DNA of 11,548 bases, taken from positions 1-11,548 of the forward strand of contig JACQSP010000029.1 of the NCBI GenBank assembly GCA_016205905.1. Reading direction: 5' to 3'. The notes under the pieces were generated by a model, which saw nothing but the letters and a program-made list of their open reading frames with translations, made no database searches and had not been told where the DNA came from. Position 1 is the stretch's first letter, and each line of letters starts with the position of its first letter. The position numbers and the translations under genes are program-made. Shown in pieces: positions 5,344-11,548 of this stretch. The stretch comes from Candidatus Woesearchaeota archaeon. GTDB taxonomy: Archaea; Nanobdellota; Nanobdellia; Woesearchaeales; DSVV01.

Positions 5344-8300
5344 TTATATCTTTAACTTTTCGAAATCAATATTCTTAATTTCTATTGGTACAAAAGAAAG
5401 CGCTTCCATGGTCTCATTCATTTTTTGTCTTATTCTTAAAGATAAACATCTGTTTATACAATCTTCTCTAATAAATACTTGTTCTGAATATCCCTCTTTT
5501 TCTTTCATAGGTACGATAACATTAGTTAAACCCCCAGAAGCGCCCAACAAAGTATAGTCTAGTTGCATTGCAGGATTTTCGCTATTAAACATCGCAATTA
5601 TGTTTTTGATTGAAGAAATACTAAAATACCTATTACCATCAACCCCAACAAATTCTAACATTCCTTTCTCGTCTTCAACAATTCTTTCAAGATTAGTTGT
5701 CCCCATTCTTCTTTTCAGCTCTATAATTTCCATATTTGTTTTTTTTGGAGTGATAGATGGTTTAGGCGATTGTTCTTTATACGAACCAGAACTTTGTTCA
5801 CTTTGTTCTTCACGAGGTTTTGAATCCCTTTGTTGTGTTTTTTTCATGATTCTATGAATAGTATGAAAATTTTCTATAGGGGTAGATATAAATGAATAAT
5901 CTTTTGCAGCTTCTTTAAATGGCTTATTTGCTAAACCTTCAAGTACATAATCTATACTGCTTTCTCTAACAAACCACACAGGATTATCACAAATTCGAGA
6001 CCTTTTTTTTACACCATTTCTCTCATATATTCTCTTTTTATAATCTCCTTTTATCTTTAATCCATTGGGTGTTTTTGTATCTTCACCTTCAGCAATCCTA
6101 TTCCACACGTTTGGTTTACTCTTAAATTTAAATTTACCCCAACCATAAGCTTCTTTTATAGCATTAATAATAAAATACCGTTCTCCATCTAAAGCTAAAA
6201 ATTCAAGCGTGCCTTTTTCATTTCGAACTTTTTTTTCTAAACCTTCATCACTTAATCTATCCAAATTAATGCTAACAGTTACTATGTCTTTATTCTGATT
6301 GTATCTATTATAAGGCAGTTGTGCTTTTCCCTGAAATTCATCTAATCTATCAACAAAATTCTTTAACTGTTTACATCTTGAAGAGTGTTGTAACTTTCTT
6401 ATTGCCTTTGCTTCTATCTGTCTGATTCGTTCTCTCGTGACATCAAAACCATGTCCAACTTCTTCTAAAGTATGGTCTGCTTTTTCACCAATACCAAATC
6501 TCATCCTTAACACCTTTTCTTCTCTTGGTGTTAATGTTGCCAGTACTCTTCTTACTTTATCATGAAGATCTTGACCAATCGCGCCTTCATCAGGTTTTAG
6601 TGCTGTTTTATCCTCAACAAAATCACCAAGCTCATCTTTATCGTCATCACCTATCTTAGTTTGTAAAGAAATTGGCTCTTTTGCAACTTTTCTAATTTTT
6701 TTAACTTTCTCGACATCAACTTCTAATTTTTCTGCAATTTCATAATCAGTTGGATTTCTACCTAACTCTTGCACAAGATACCGTTCTGTTCTCAATAACT
6801 TATTTATAGTTTCAATCATATGCACCGGAATCCTTATGGTCTTTGCTTGGTCAGCTATTGCTCTTGTAATTGCCTGCCTTATCCACCATGTTGCATAGGT
6901 TGAGAATTTATAACCGCGTTCCCATTCGTATTTTTCAGCAGACTTCATTAATCCCATATTTCCTTCTTGTATCAAATCCAAGAATTGCAATCCCCTATTT
7001 GTATATTTCTTTGCAATTGAAATAACTAATCTTAGGTTTGCAGTAACCAACTCACTTTTCGCCATTTCATATTTTTTTCTTTCTCTTTCTATCGCAAAAA
7101 CACGCGTACTAATATCTGCTGCAACTATTCCTGTTTCTTCTTCATATTTTTCGATTCTCATGCAAAGTTGATTATACGCTTCATCACTTTTTATTACACT
7201 TTTTTTGTTATGTATTTTTTTATATCTTTCTTCATATATCTCTTTCTGCTTTACTGCGCTTGAATAATTTTTTATATATTTAAGAACTCCTTCTTCAAAT
7301 TCCCGACGCCAATTATAATATGTTTTTCTCCAAGACTCAAAAAAGGACATATCATTTTGAATAATATCTTCAACCGAAGTATAAATTGTTGTTCTATCAT
7401 CAAGCTCGTTCTGTTCTTTTTTCGTATCCTTCTTTTTCTTGTTTTCTTCTTTAAATCTTGAGTAAATGCTTTCAAACAACTTACAAATAGCAGCTTTGGC
7501 AGCAGACTTATCATCATCTTCCTCTGCATCTTCAGCATCTTCTTCATCTTCAGCCCAGCGAGGAGAATAAACGCTGCTTGTGCGTATTTCACCATCCTTT
7601 ATTTTCTTTTCAGCTTCTTTTAATTTCTCTAGGGCGTATTTTAATCCATATAATAATTTAGCATAATTTAACAAGTGCATATCTCTTCTCTTTCCTATTT
7701 CTGTTTCTTGTTCACGTGTTAATAAATCAGTAATCCCCATCTCCCTAAAATATGCCCTTACAATGTCTTTTCCCGTACCCCTGACTAATTTCGCCTCTTC
7801 ATTTGTAATCCCTTCTTCATTTTCATAATCGGTTTTTGGTTCTGCGGGTTCTTCAAATTCTGGCTCTTGCCCATCTTCAGAAAGATTCCTATCTATTCGT
7901 GATTCTAAAAATTTCGCATAATTGTCCATATGTCTTTCTTTTGCTGACAATGCACGAGCATCAGATTCTAATATTTTTGCTACTCTTGCAGTTGTACCGC
8001 TTGTTCTTTCACTTTCTTTAGCTCTAACATCTTGTTTTTTTACTGGCAGAATATGCACCGTCGCACCTTTTGTTGTCGTGTCTGTTCTTTCTTGTCCTGC
8101 TCTTCCTTGTTTTGCCGTCTCTATTTTTTCAATGCTTTCACAATACGCTTCAAACAAATCATTTAATATTTCTTTGCTTGTATTAATAGATGTTTTATAT
8201 AAAGAAGAGTTTACAGCATCTAAACTGCCTATTACTCTATTGTAATCCAAAAATACGGTTTCGCCAAATACCCCCAATACTAACCAATTCTTTTTTAGCC

Positions 8301-8745
8301 AGCTATATGCAGGGTCATCACCATCATACTCTTTTTCAACAGAGGTTCTGAACTCTCTAAAATATTCCCTAAGGCTAATCATTGCTATTTTTGTCTGGAT
8401 GTTTTCTTCTTTTCTGCATTTAAATTTTTCAACACTTCTAAAAAAGTCAGGTGTGTGGCTTTCTAAAATACCAAATTTCTCGACAATGGTTTCAAGGTCA
8501 AAGAAAACTAAATCACCAATCTTCTCTTTTTCAATAACCTGCCCAAGCTTCATGTCACCTACAGCGCGATAAGCAGTTTTAAACAATCCAGTGTATACAG
8601 AAGTAATCCTATCAATCTCATCAAAGCCAATGCCGTACAGTACAGGAATCTGCTGATAAAATATAAAATTTTCCTTTAGCTGCTGCGCTGTTAGAAACTG
8701 TTGTTTGTCTTTGAGTTGTACTTTATATGCAATAGCTTCTACCAT
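5344..8745 (-). CDS. Large RpoD-type sigma-70 family protein with novel N- and C-terminal extensions
   Basis: The 1133-residue product contains a complete bacterial sigma core. Region 1.2: about 325-360 (DIVRAYFREMGITDLLTREQ). A non-conserved insert of about 200 residues with an acidic run (399-412) sits where E. coli RpoD also has one. Region 2: about 561-635, with NLRLVISIAKKYTNRGLQFL, then YKFSTYATWWIRQAITR (612-628), keeping the aromatic residues that melt the -10 box and the Q and T that read it. Region 3: about 636-715 (IPVHMIETINKL, EPISLQTKIGDD). Region 4: about 722-800, with LTPREEKVLRMRFGIG and the -35-reading helix VTRERIRQIEAKAIRKL. Residues 1-320 match nothing I know. The tail has two copies of a module (about 846-935 and 1027-1100) shared with the next gene. 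In bacteria such proteins direct RNA polymerase to promoters. Here the partner polymerase is presumably archaeal. The gene has a TATA box and no bacterial neighbours. The core is certain; the cellular role is not. Confidence 0.93.
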   Translation of the reverse strand: MVEAIAYKVQLKDKQQFLTAQQLKENFIFYQQIPVLYGIGFDEIDRITSVYTGLFKTAYRAVGDMKLGQVIEKEKIGDLVFFDLETIVEKFGILESHTPDFFRSVEKFKCRKEENIQTKIAMISLREYFREFRTSVEKEYDGDDPAYSWLKKNWLVLGVFGETVFLDYNRVIGSLDAVNSSLYKTSINTSKEILNDLFEAYCESIEKIETAKQGRAGQERTDTTTKGATVHILPVKKQDVRAKESERTSGTTARVAKILESDARALSAKERHMDNYAKFLESRIDRNLSEDGQEPEFEEPAEPKTDYENEEGITNEEAKLVRGTGKDIVRAYFREMGITDLLTREQETEIGKRRDMHLLNYAKLLYGLKYALEKLKEAEKKIKDGEIRTSSVYSPRWAEDEEDAEDAEEDDDKSAAKAAICKLFESIYSRFKEENKKKKDTKKEQNELDDRTTIYTSVEDIIQNDMSFFESWRKTYYNWRREFEEGVLKYIKNYSSAVKQKEIYEERYKKIHNKKSVIKSDEAYNQLCMRIEKYEEETGIVAADISTRVFAIERERKKYEMAKSELVTANLRLVISIAKKYTNRGLQFLDLIQEGNMGLMKSAEKYEWERGYKFSTYATWWIRQAITRAIADQAKTIRIPVHMIETINKLLRTERYLVQELGRNPTDYEIAEKLEVDVEKVKKIRKVAKEPISLQTKIGDDDKDELGDFVEDKTALKPDEGAIGQDLHDKVRRVLATLTPREEKVLRMRFGIGEKADHTLEEVGHGFDVTRERIRQIEAKAIRKLQHSSRCKQLKNFVDRLDEFQGKAQLPYNRYNQNKDIVTVSINLDRLSDEGLEKKVRNEKGTLEFLALDGERYFIINAIKEAYGWGKFKFKSKPNVWNRIAEGEDTKTPNGLKIKGDYKKRIYERNGVKKRSRICDNPVWFVRESSIDYVLEGLANKPFKEAAKDYSFISTPIENFHTIHRIMKKTQQRDSKPREEQSEQSSGSYKEQSPKPSITPKKTNMEIIELKRRMGTTNLERIVEDEKGMLEFVGVDGNRYFSISSIKNIIAMFNSENPAMQLDYTLLGASGGLTNVIVPMKEKEGYSEQVFIREDCINRCLSLRIRQKMNETMEALSFVPIEIKNIDFEKLKI

Positions 8746-8768
8746 GATAACATAACCCCGCGAGAATG

Positions 8769-8778
8769 CTTATAAACC
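8769..8778 (-). promoter_or_regulatory. Probable archaeal TATA box for the sigma-like gene
   Basis: On the minus strand AAAAAGGTTTATAAGC puts a TATA box 24-33 bp before the ATG at 8745, the same geometry as rnz and endA. It implies that TBP/TFB can transcribe the sigma gene. No ribosome binding site is seen. Confidence 0.5.
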
Positions 8779-8879
8779 TTTTTGTTTTTGTTTGCCTAAT
8801 TTTTCATTTCTTAAGATATTTAATTCCTTTTTCTGCTCTTAACCTGTTGTTAGGCGCAGTCCACCATTACATGAAACTG

Positions 8880-8968
8880 TTTGAAAGCTTGAAGGTCTGA
8901 AAGCTCGAAAGTAGCGCTATATTTATATAATCCGCACTTTCAAGCTGTCAAGCTTTCTAACTTTCAAA
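8880..8968. repeat. Palindromic core of element C
   Basis: The inner stem is AGCTCGAAAGT (8902-8912) with ACTTTCAAGCT (8936-8946), one C-A mismatch, extended by GCG/CGC across a bulged A. The outer arms TTTGAAAG (8880-8887) and CTTTCAAA (8961-8968) are perfect. It aligns over about 80 bases with the reverse complement of the core at 4435-4508. Confidence 0.8.
8922..8951 (-). promoter_or_regulatory. Candidate sigma-70-like promoter upstream of the sigma gene
   Basis: On the minus strand TTGACA (8951-8946) is followed after 16 bp by TATATA or after 18 bp by TATAAA. It reads toward the sigma-like gene, and transcripts would carry a leader of roughly 170 bases. This would allow self-activation if functional. 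TATA-like hexamers are common in such AT-rich DNA, so the support is modest. Confidence 0.3.
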
Positions 8969-9056
8969 TCATCTTATCTTTTTCATGAACGTGTTAGCCA
9001 TGCCCGGAACCAAATAAATACAAAAAATCCAATATTTTTATTTTTTAAACTCTGGC

Positions 9057-11489
9057 TTATTGTAATGCAGTAGTTCTATCCAAATATTTTTTTATGACAG
9101 GAAATTGCTCTCTGCTTATTACTTTTGGCGCAGCGTCACCAAGTGCTTCTACATCTATTCTAATTATCTCTAATTTTCCTTCACTTACTAACTGCTGGCA
9201 TGCAACATCTACTATTCCCATAGATTGACCTAAATAGTTGGGTAGTTCATCGTAAGCAATTTGCTCTGGCAGTTTATCTAAATTTATTTGTGGTGTTGTT
9301 TGTCCATTTACCTTTTCTCTTCCACTATCAGGGCGATATAATCTTTCTTCAAGAGGAGTACTATCGGCGCAATCCTTTCCATCTGTAACATCGCTGTTTA
9401 CAACTTGTTCATTATCATCAACCCTAACTTTCCTTTTACCTTTTTTTTCATTACCACCATTATTGTAAAGTCTATGCGCTTTTATCTCAGCCTCAAAACT
9501 TTCTGCATCAATGCAACTCAAAGGATAAGCTTTTAGAGAATATTCTCTTAATAAATCCCCAAATTTGTCTGTGGCATAATTTGGTAACATTAAATTCACA
9601 TAATCTTCCCTAACTAAATGATTCTCTCTTAAACACTTTTTTTTGCTCGTTGGATAATCTGCACCAAATTTCAAATCTGTTCCTTCAGGAAACTTGTCCT
9701 TCTTATTAATTATGTTAGCACTGTATGTACAATCAGGAATAATTGTTCCATCATATTCTCTTTTCTCAAACATTGTTTTCAAGGCAGACGCAGAGAAATA
9801 TCTTTGTCCATTAATACCAACAAAATAAATGGTTTCTGCGCCTTCAATTGTTTGTTCTAACCCTTCTGGATTTAATATTTGTTTTAAGTCATCAGAAAAT
9901 TCTTGTGCTTTTTCTGCGTTTGCAGGAGACACAGTTCTTCTCGATATAGGTTGGTTAGCTTTAACTTTTCTTTCTTCTCCTTTAGTTTCTCTTCCTTGTT
10001 CTCTTCTTAACTTAGTATTAACTTTAGAAACAACATCCTTAGCGATTCTTTCTGCTCTTCTCTCAAGTTCTTGTGCTTCTTCATCTGAACCTTCTTGGTG
10101 TCTTTCATATATTCTTCCTTTTTTCTTACCATTGTATCCTGTATCCTCTTTTTGTTCTTCTCGTACAGGTGGTCTATATTCATCCGCACTAATTCCAATA
10201 TCTGCCAGAGTCAAAACTTTAACCTTTTCTTCATACTGCTCAGTTTTGACTGTCCTTAACCTTTTTTCTAAGCCTGAACCCCTATATTTTTCAGGAACCA
10301 ATTCTAATAATGCATCACTTCTAAATGCTTTTACAGCTTGGCCTCTTCTTTCTCTTTTAAATACTTTTAATTTGCCTTCTGCTTCCATTTCAATAAATCT
10401 TAGGTTAGAAACAATGTTCAGTTTGAACTTATTATAATCCACACCTAATAATTTAGCTGCTTCTGGTCCGCTGTAATATTCTTTTCCTCTGAAAGCAAAA
10501 TACCTTACCACATTATCGCTTTCATCTGCTTGGATAGCTGCTGGTCTTTCCGCCACTTCTCTTCTCTCATTTCCTCTTTCAACCACTCTGCCTATGCTTC
10601 TTTCTTCACCAACTACATTATAATCCTCTTTAGATGCTGGGTTTGGAGTAAATCCTACCAAAGCATCCTTAATATTAGGATGATACTTTTTAGGCAAGAT
10701 AGTTTCAAATGCATCAAAAGAATACACATGATTCCTTTTTCCGTTGTAAACAACAAACTTTTTTGTTCCTTCTTTTTCTAATTTTAACATTTCTTTATTT
10801 TCGACCTTAGTGTATTGATATTGGCGTAATGCACTTTCTGTTGTACCAAACATCTCCGCTAATTCACTAATGCGATAATATTGTTCGCTCCCAATCTTAA
10901 AACATAAAATTTCTTTGCCTTTTTTTGTTTTGCCACCTGTATTCCCAATATCAGATCTAGATGATTGCACATGTGCTGGCATTGCTTTTTGTTCAACTCT
11001 TCCTGTACTTTTTCCTTTTTCTTGAACTTCGTCTCTATCAATTATTTTAAGTCTAGTATTTAAGAATGAAATATATCCTTTTACGCTGTTTAATGCTACA
11101 TCCATAGCATCTTTTTTTACAATATCTTTGTCAGATACTTCGTAACTATTATATAATGTTTCAACTTCTTTCAATCTTTCTTTTGCCAGTTCTAATCTTT
11201 CTTTCACCTTGCCTTTTGCATACTCTTCGGCATTTTTTCCAAGAGAACCAGCAAAATCAACCAAGTTAGAATACTTTAAAACAACAAAGTTATAATCTGC
11301 CACTACTTCTAATTCTATGTCTGCAACAGCAAATTCCTGTGTTACCCGAACATCACGAATCTTTTTCGAAGCGCTGTCTATTTTGTCTAAAACTGCTAAG
11401 ACTACATGCTCGCTTACTTTTGCACTAAGAACATCTTGACTCACACCAAATATTCTATTTGCTTCGCTCATCATCTCTTCAAGTTTCAT
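9057..11489 (-). CDS. Unknown protein with repeated winged-helix-like modules, likely partner of the sigma-like protein
   Basis: The product is 810 residues from the ATG at 11489. I do not recognise the whole protein. Residues 1-155 look helical and charged. Modules follow at about 191-268, 323-402 and 548-637, each a short strand, G-x-x-YY/RYF, a helix-turn-helix-like segment (YYRISELAEMFGTTESAL in the first, YYSGPEAAKLLGVD in the second), a charged wing, and an ending such as LVREDYVNLML. A last one at about 738-806 (IAYDELPNYLGQSM to ISREQFPVIKKYL) is more distant. Between them are charged, probably disordered linkers (about 280-320, 440-540, 675-735). The third module is closest to the two at the C-terminus of the sigma-like protein. 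DNA binding is inferred from the MerR/excisionase-like helices. No enzyme motif is visible. The start is chosen from AGGTGGT-N4-ATG; in-frame GTG 11498 and ATG 11492 are less likely. Confidence 0.85.
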   Translation of the reverse strand: MKLEEMMSEANRIFGVSQDVLSAKVSEHVVLAVLDKIDSASKKIRDVRVTQEFAVADIELEVVADYNFVVLKYSNLVDFAGSLGKNAEEYAKGKVKERLELAKERLKEVETLYNSYEVSDKDIVKKDAMDVALNSVKGYISFLNTRLKIIDRDEVQEKGKSTGRVEQKAMPAHVQSSRSDIGNTGGKTKKGKEILCFKIGSEQYYRISELAEMFGTTESALRQYQYTKVENKEMLKLEKEGTKKFVVYNGKRNHVYSFDAFETILPKKYHPNIKDALVGFTPNPASKEDYNVVGEERSIGRVVERGNERREVAERPAAIQADESDNVVRYFAFRGKEYYSGPEAAKLLGVDYNKFKLNIVSNLRFIEMEAEGKLKVFKRERRGQAVKAFRSDALLELVPEKYRGSGLEKRLRTVKTEQYEEKVKVLTLADIGISADEYRPPVREEQKEDTGYNGKKKGRIYERHQEGSDEEAQELERRAERIAKDVVSKVNTKLRREQGRETKGEERKVKANQPISRRTVSPANAEKAQEFSDDLKQILNPEGLEQTIEGAETIYFVGINGQRYFSASALKTMFEKREYDGTIIPDCTYSANIINKKDKFPEGTDLKFGADYPTSKKKCLRENHLVREDYVNLMLPNYATDKFGDLLREYSLKAYPLSCIDAESFEAEIKAHRLYNNGGNEKKGKRKVRVDDNEQVVNSDVTDGKDCADSTPLEERLYRPDSGREKVNGQTTPQINLDKLPEQIAYDELPNYLGQSMGIVDVACQQLVSEGKLEIIRIDVEALGDAAPKVISREQFPVIKKYLDRTTALQ

Positions 11490-11493
11490 CATT

Positions 11494-11500
11494 ACCACCT
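11494..11500 (-). promoter_or_regulatory. Ribosome binding site AGGTGGT
   Basis: On the minus strand AGGTGGT is followed by four bases and ATG at 11489. Spacing and sequence are identical to the histone gene, so the second of two adjacent ATGs is the likely start. Confidence 0.7.
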
Positions 11501-11515
11501 TTTAGATTATATCTA

Positions 11516-11530
11516 TTTTAAATATATAAT
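11516..11530 (-). promoter_or_regulatory. Probable TATA box for the 810-residue gene
   Basis: The minus strand reads ATTATATATTTAAAA 27-41 bp before the start codon at 11489. It touches the cut-off intergenic element at the window edge. Confidence 0.45.
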
Positions 11531-11548
11531 TGGTTCCGGCCTGATTGG
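11530..11548 (-). repeat. Cut-off intergenic element, copy E
   Basis: TTGGTTCCGG (11530-11539) equals the reverse complement of the outer right end of copy C, and GATTGG at the edge occurs at the same place in the reverse complement of copy D (CCCGATTGGTCACG). The element would therefore continue beyond the window in the opposite orientation. Confidence 0.45.

Larger units (their letters stand above)
8800..9012 (+). repeat. Intergenic element, copy C
   Basis: The left flank CGCAGTCCACC (8855-8865) and CATGAAA match copy B, and the right flank CATCTTAT, TCATGAACGTG (8983-8993), CATGCCCGGAACC matches copies B and D, all in the same orientation. The core (8880-8968) is inverted relative to copy B. 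It fills the gap between the 810-residue gene and the sigma-like gene, both on the minus strand. No gene is seen. Confidence 0.7.

Noticed and set aside
7272..7595. 107-residue open frame on the minus strand inside the sigma-like gene
   Set aside because: It is a frame-shifted shadow of the lysine- and glutamate-rich insert, with low-complexity KKMLKMQRKM-type sequence.
5344..8745. Sigma gene as bacterial contamination or an assembly chimera
   Set aside because: The gene has the same AT-rich composition, an archaeal-type TATA box, and is flanked on both sides by intergenic elements (B and C) that also lie between plainly archaeal genes. Only read data could exclude a chimera fully.
8840..9012. 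Integron attC site or cassette array
   Set aside because: GTTAGGC near 8849-8855 matches an attC-like core word, but there is no matching partner at the other end, copies A, B and D lack the word, and no integrase is present.
9829..10437. 202-residue open frame on the + strand
   Set aside because: It lies wholly inside the 810-residue gene on the other strand, is rich in S, L and F as expected of an antisense shadow, and has no ribosome binding site or family resemblance.

Overview
The window is AT-rich archaeal DNA, most likely from a DPANN archaeon of the Woesearchaeota/Pacearchaeota type. It carries archaeal informational genes: an Hjc Holliday junction resolvase, a histone, RNase Z, the tRNA-splicing endonuclease EndA and a short PRPP synthetase. 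Several genes have a TATA/BRE promoter 25-35 bp before the start and no ribosome binding site. Three others share the leader AGGTGRT-N4-ATG. The lineage assignment is inference; the domain assignment is firm.

Layout. 1-300: non-coding, with GC-rich hairpins. 344-604 (+): small membrane protein with a charged helical tail. 713-1585 (-): PRPP synthetase. 1747-2136 (-): Hjc. 2137-2873: gap holding a tandem array of five stem-loops. 2874-3086 (+): histone. 3341-4261 (-): RNase Z. 4667-5197 (+): EndA. 5344-8745 (-): a 1133-residue protein with an almost perfect bacterial RpoD-type sigma core embedded in unfamiliar N- and C-terminal sequence. 9057-11489 (-): an 810-residue protein of unknown function, rich in winged-helix-like modules.

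The most interesting part is the right half. The sigma protein keeps regions 1.2, 2, 3 and 4, including the residues that in bacteria read the -10 and -35 boxes, yet its gene sits among archaeal genes behind an archaeal TATA box. Its C-terminus has two copies of a module (hydrophobic-x-G-x-RYF, then a helix, ending in hydrophobic-x-RE) that recurs three or four times in the neighbouring 810-residue protein. The two probably work together as a transcription or DNA-binding system.

The intergenic gaps also share a family of elements with conserved flanks and variable palindromic cores (about 2176-2612, 3110-3265, 4345-4565, 8800-9012, and a cut-off end at 11530-11548). In two of them the core is the same sequence but inverted relative to the flanks. 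That core carries TTGACA followed 16-18 bp later by a TATA-like hexamer, in both cases pointing toward the next gene (endA, or the sigma gene). Whether these are sigma-dependent promoters is a testable guess. The other genes are ordinary archaeal housekeeping functions with no visible operon linking them.
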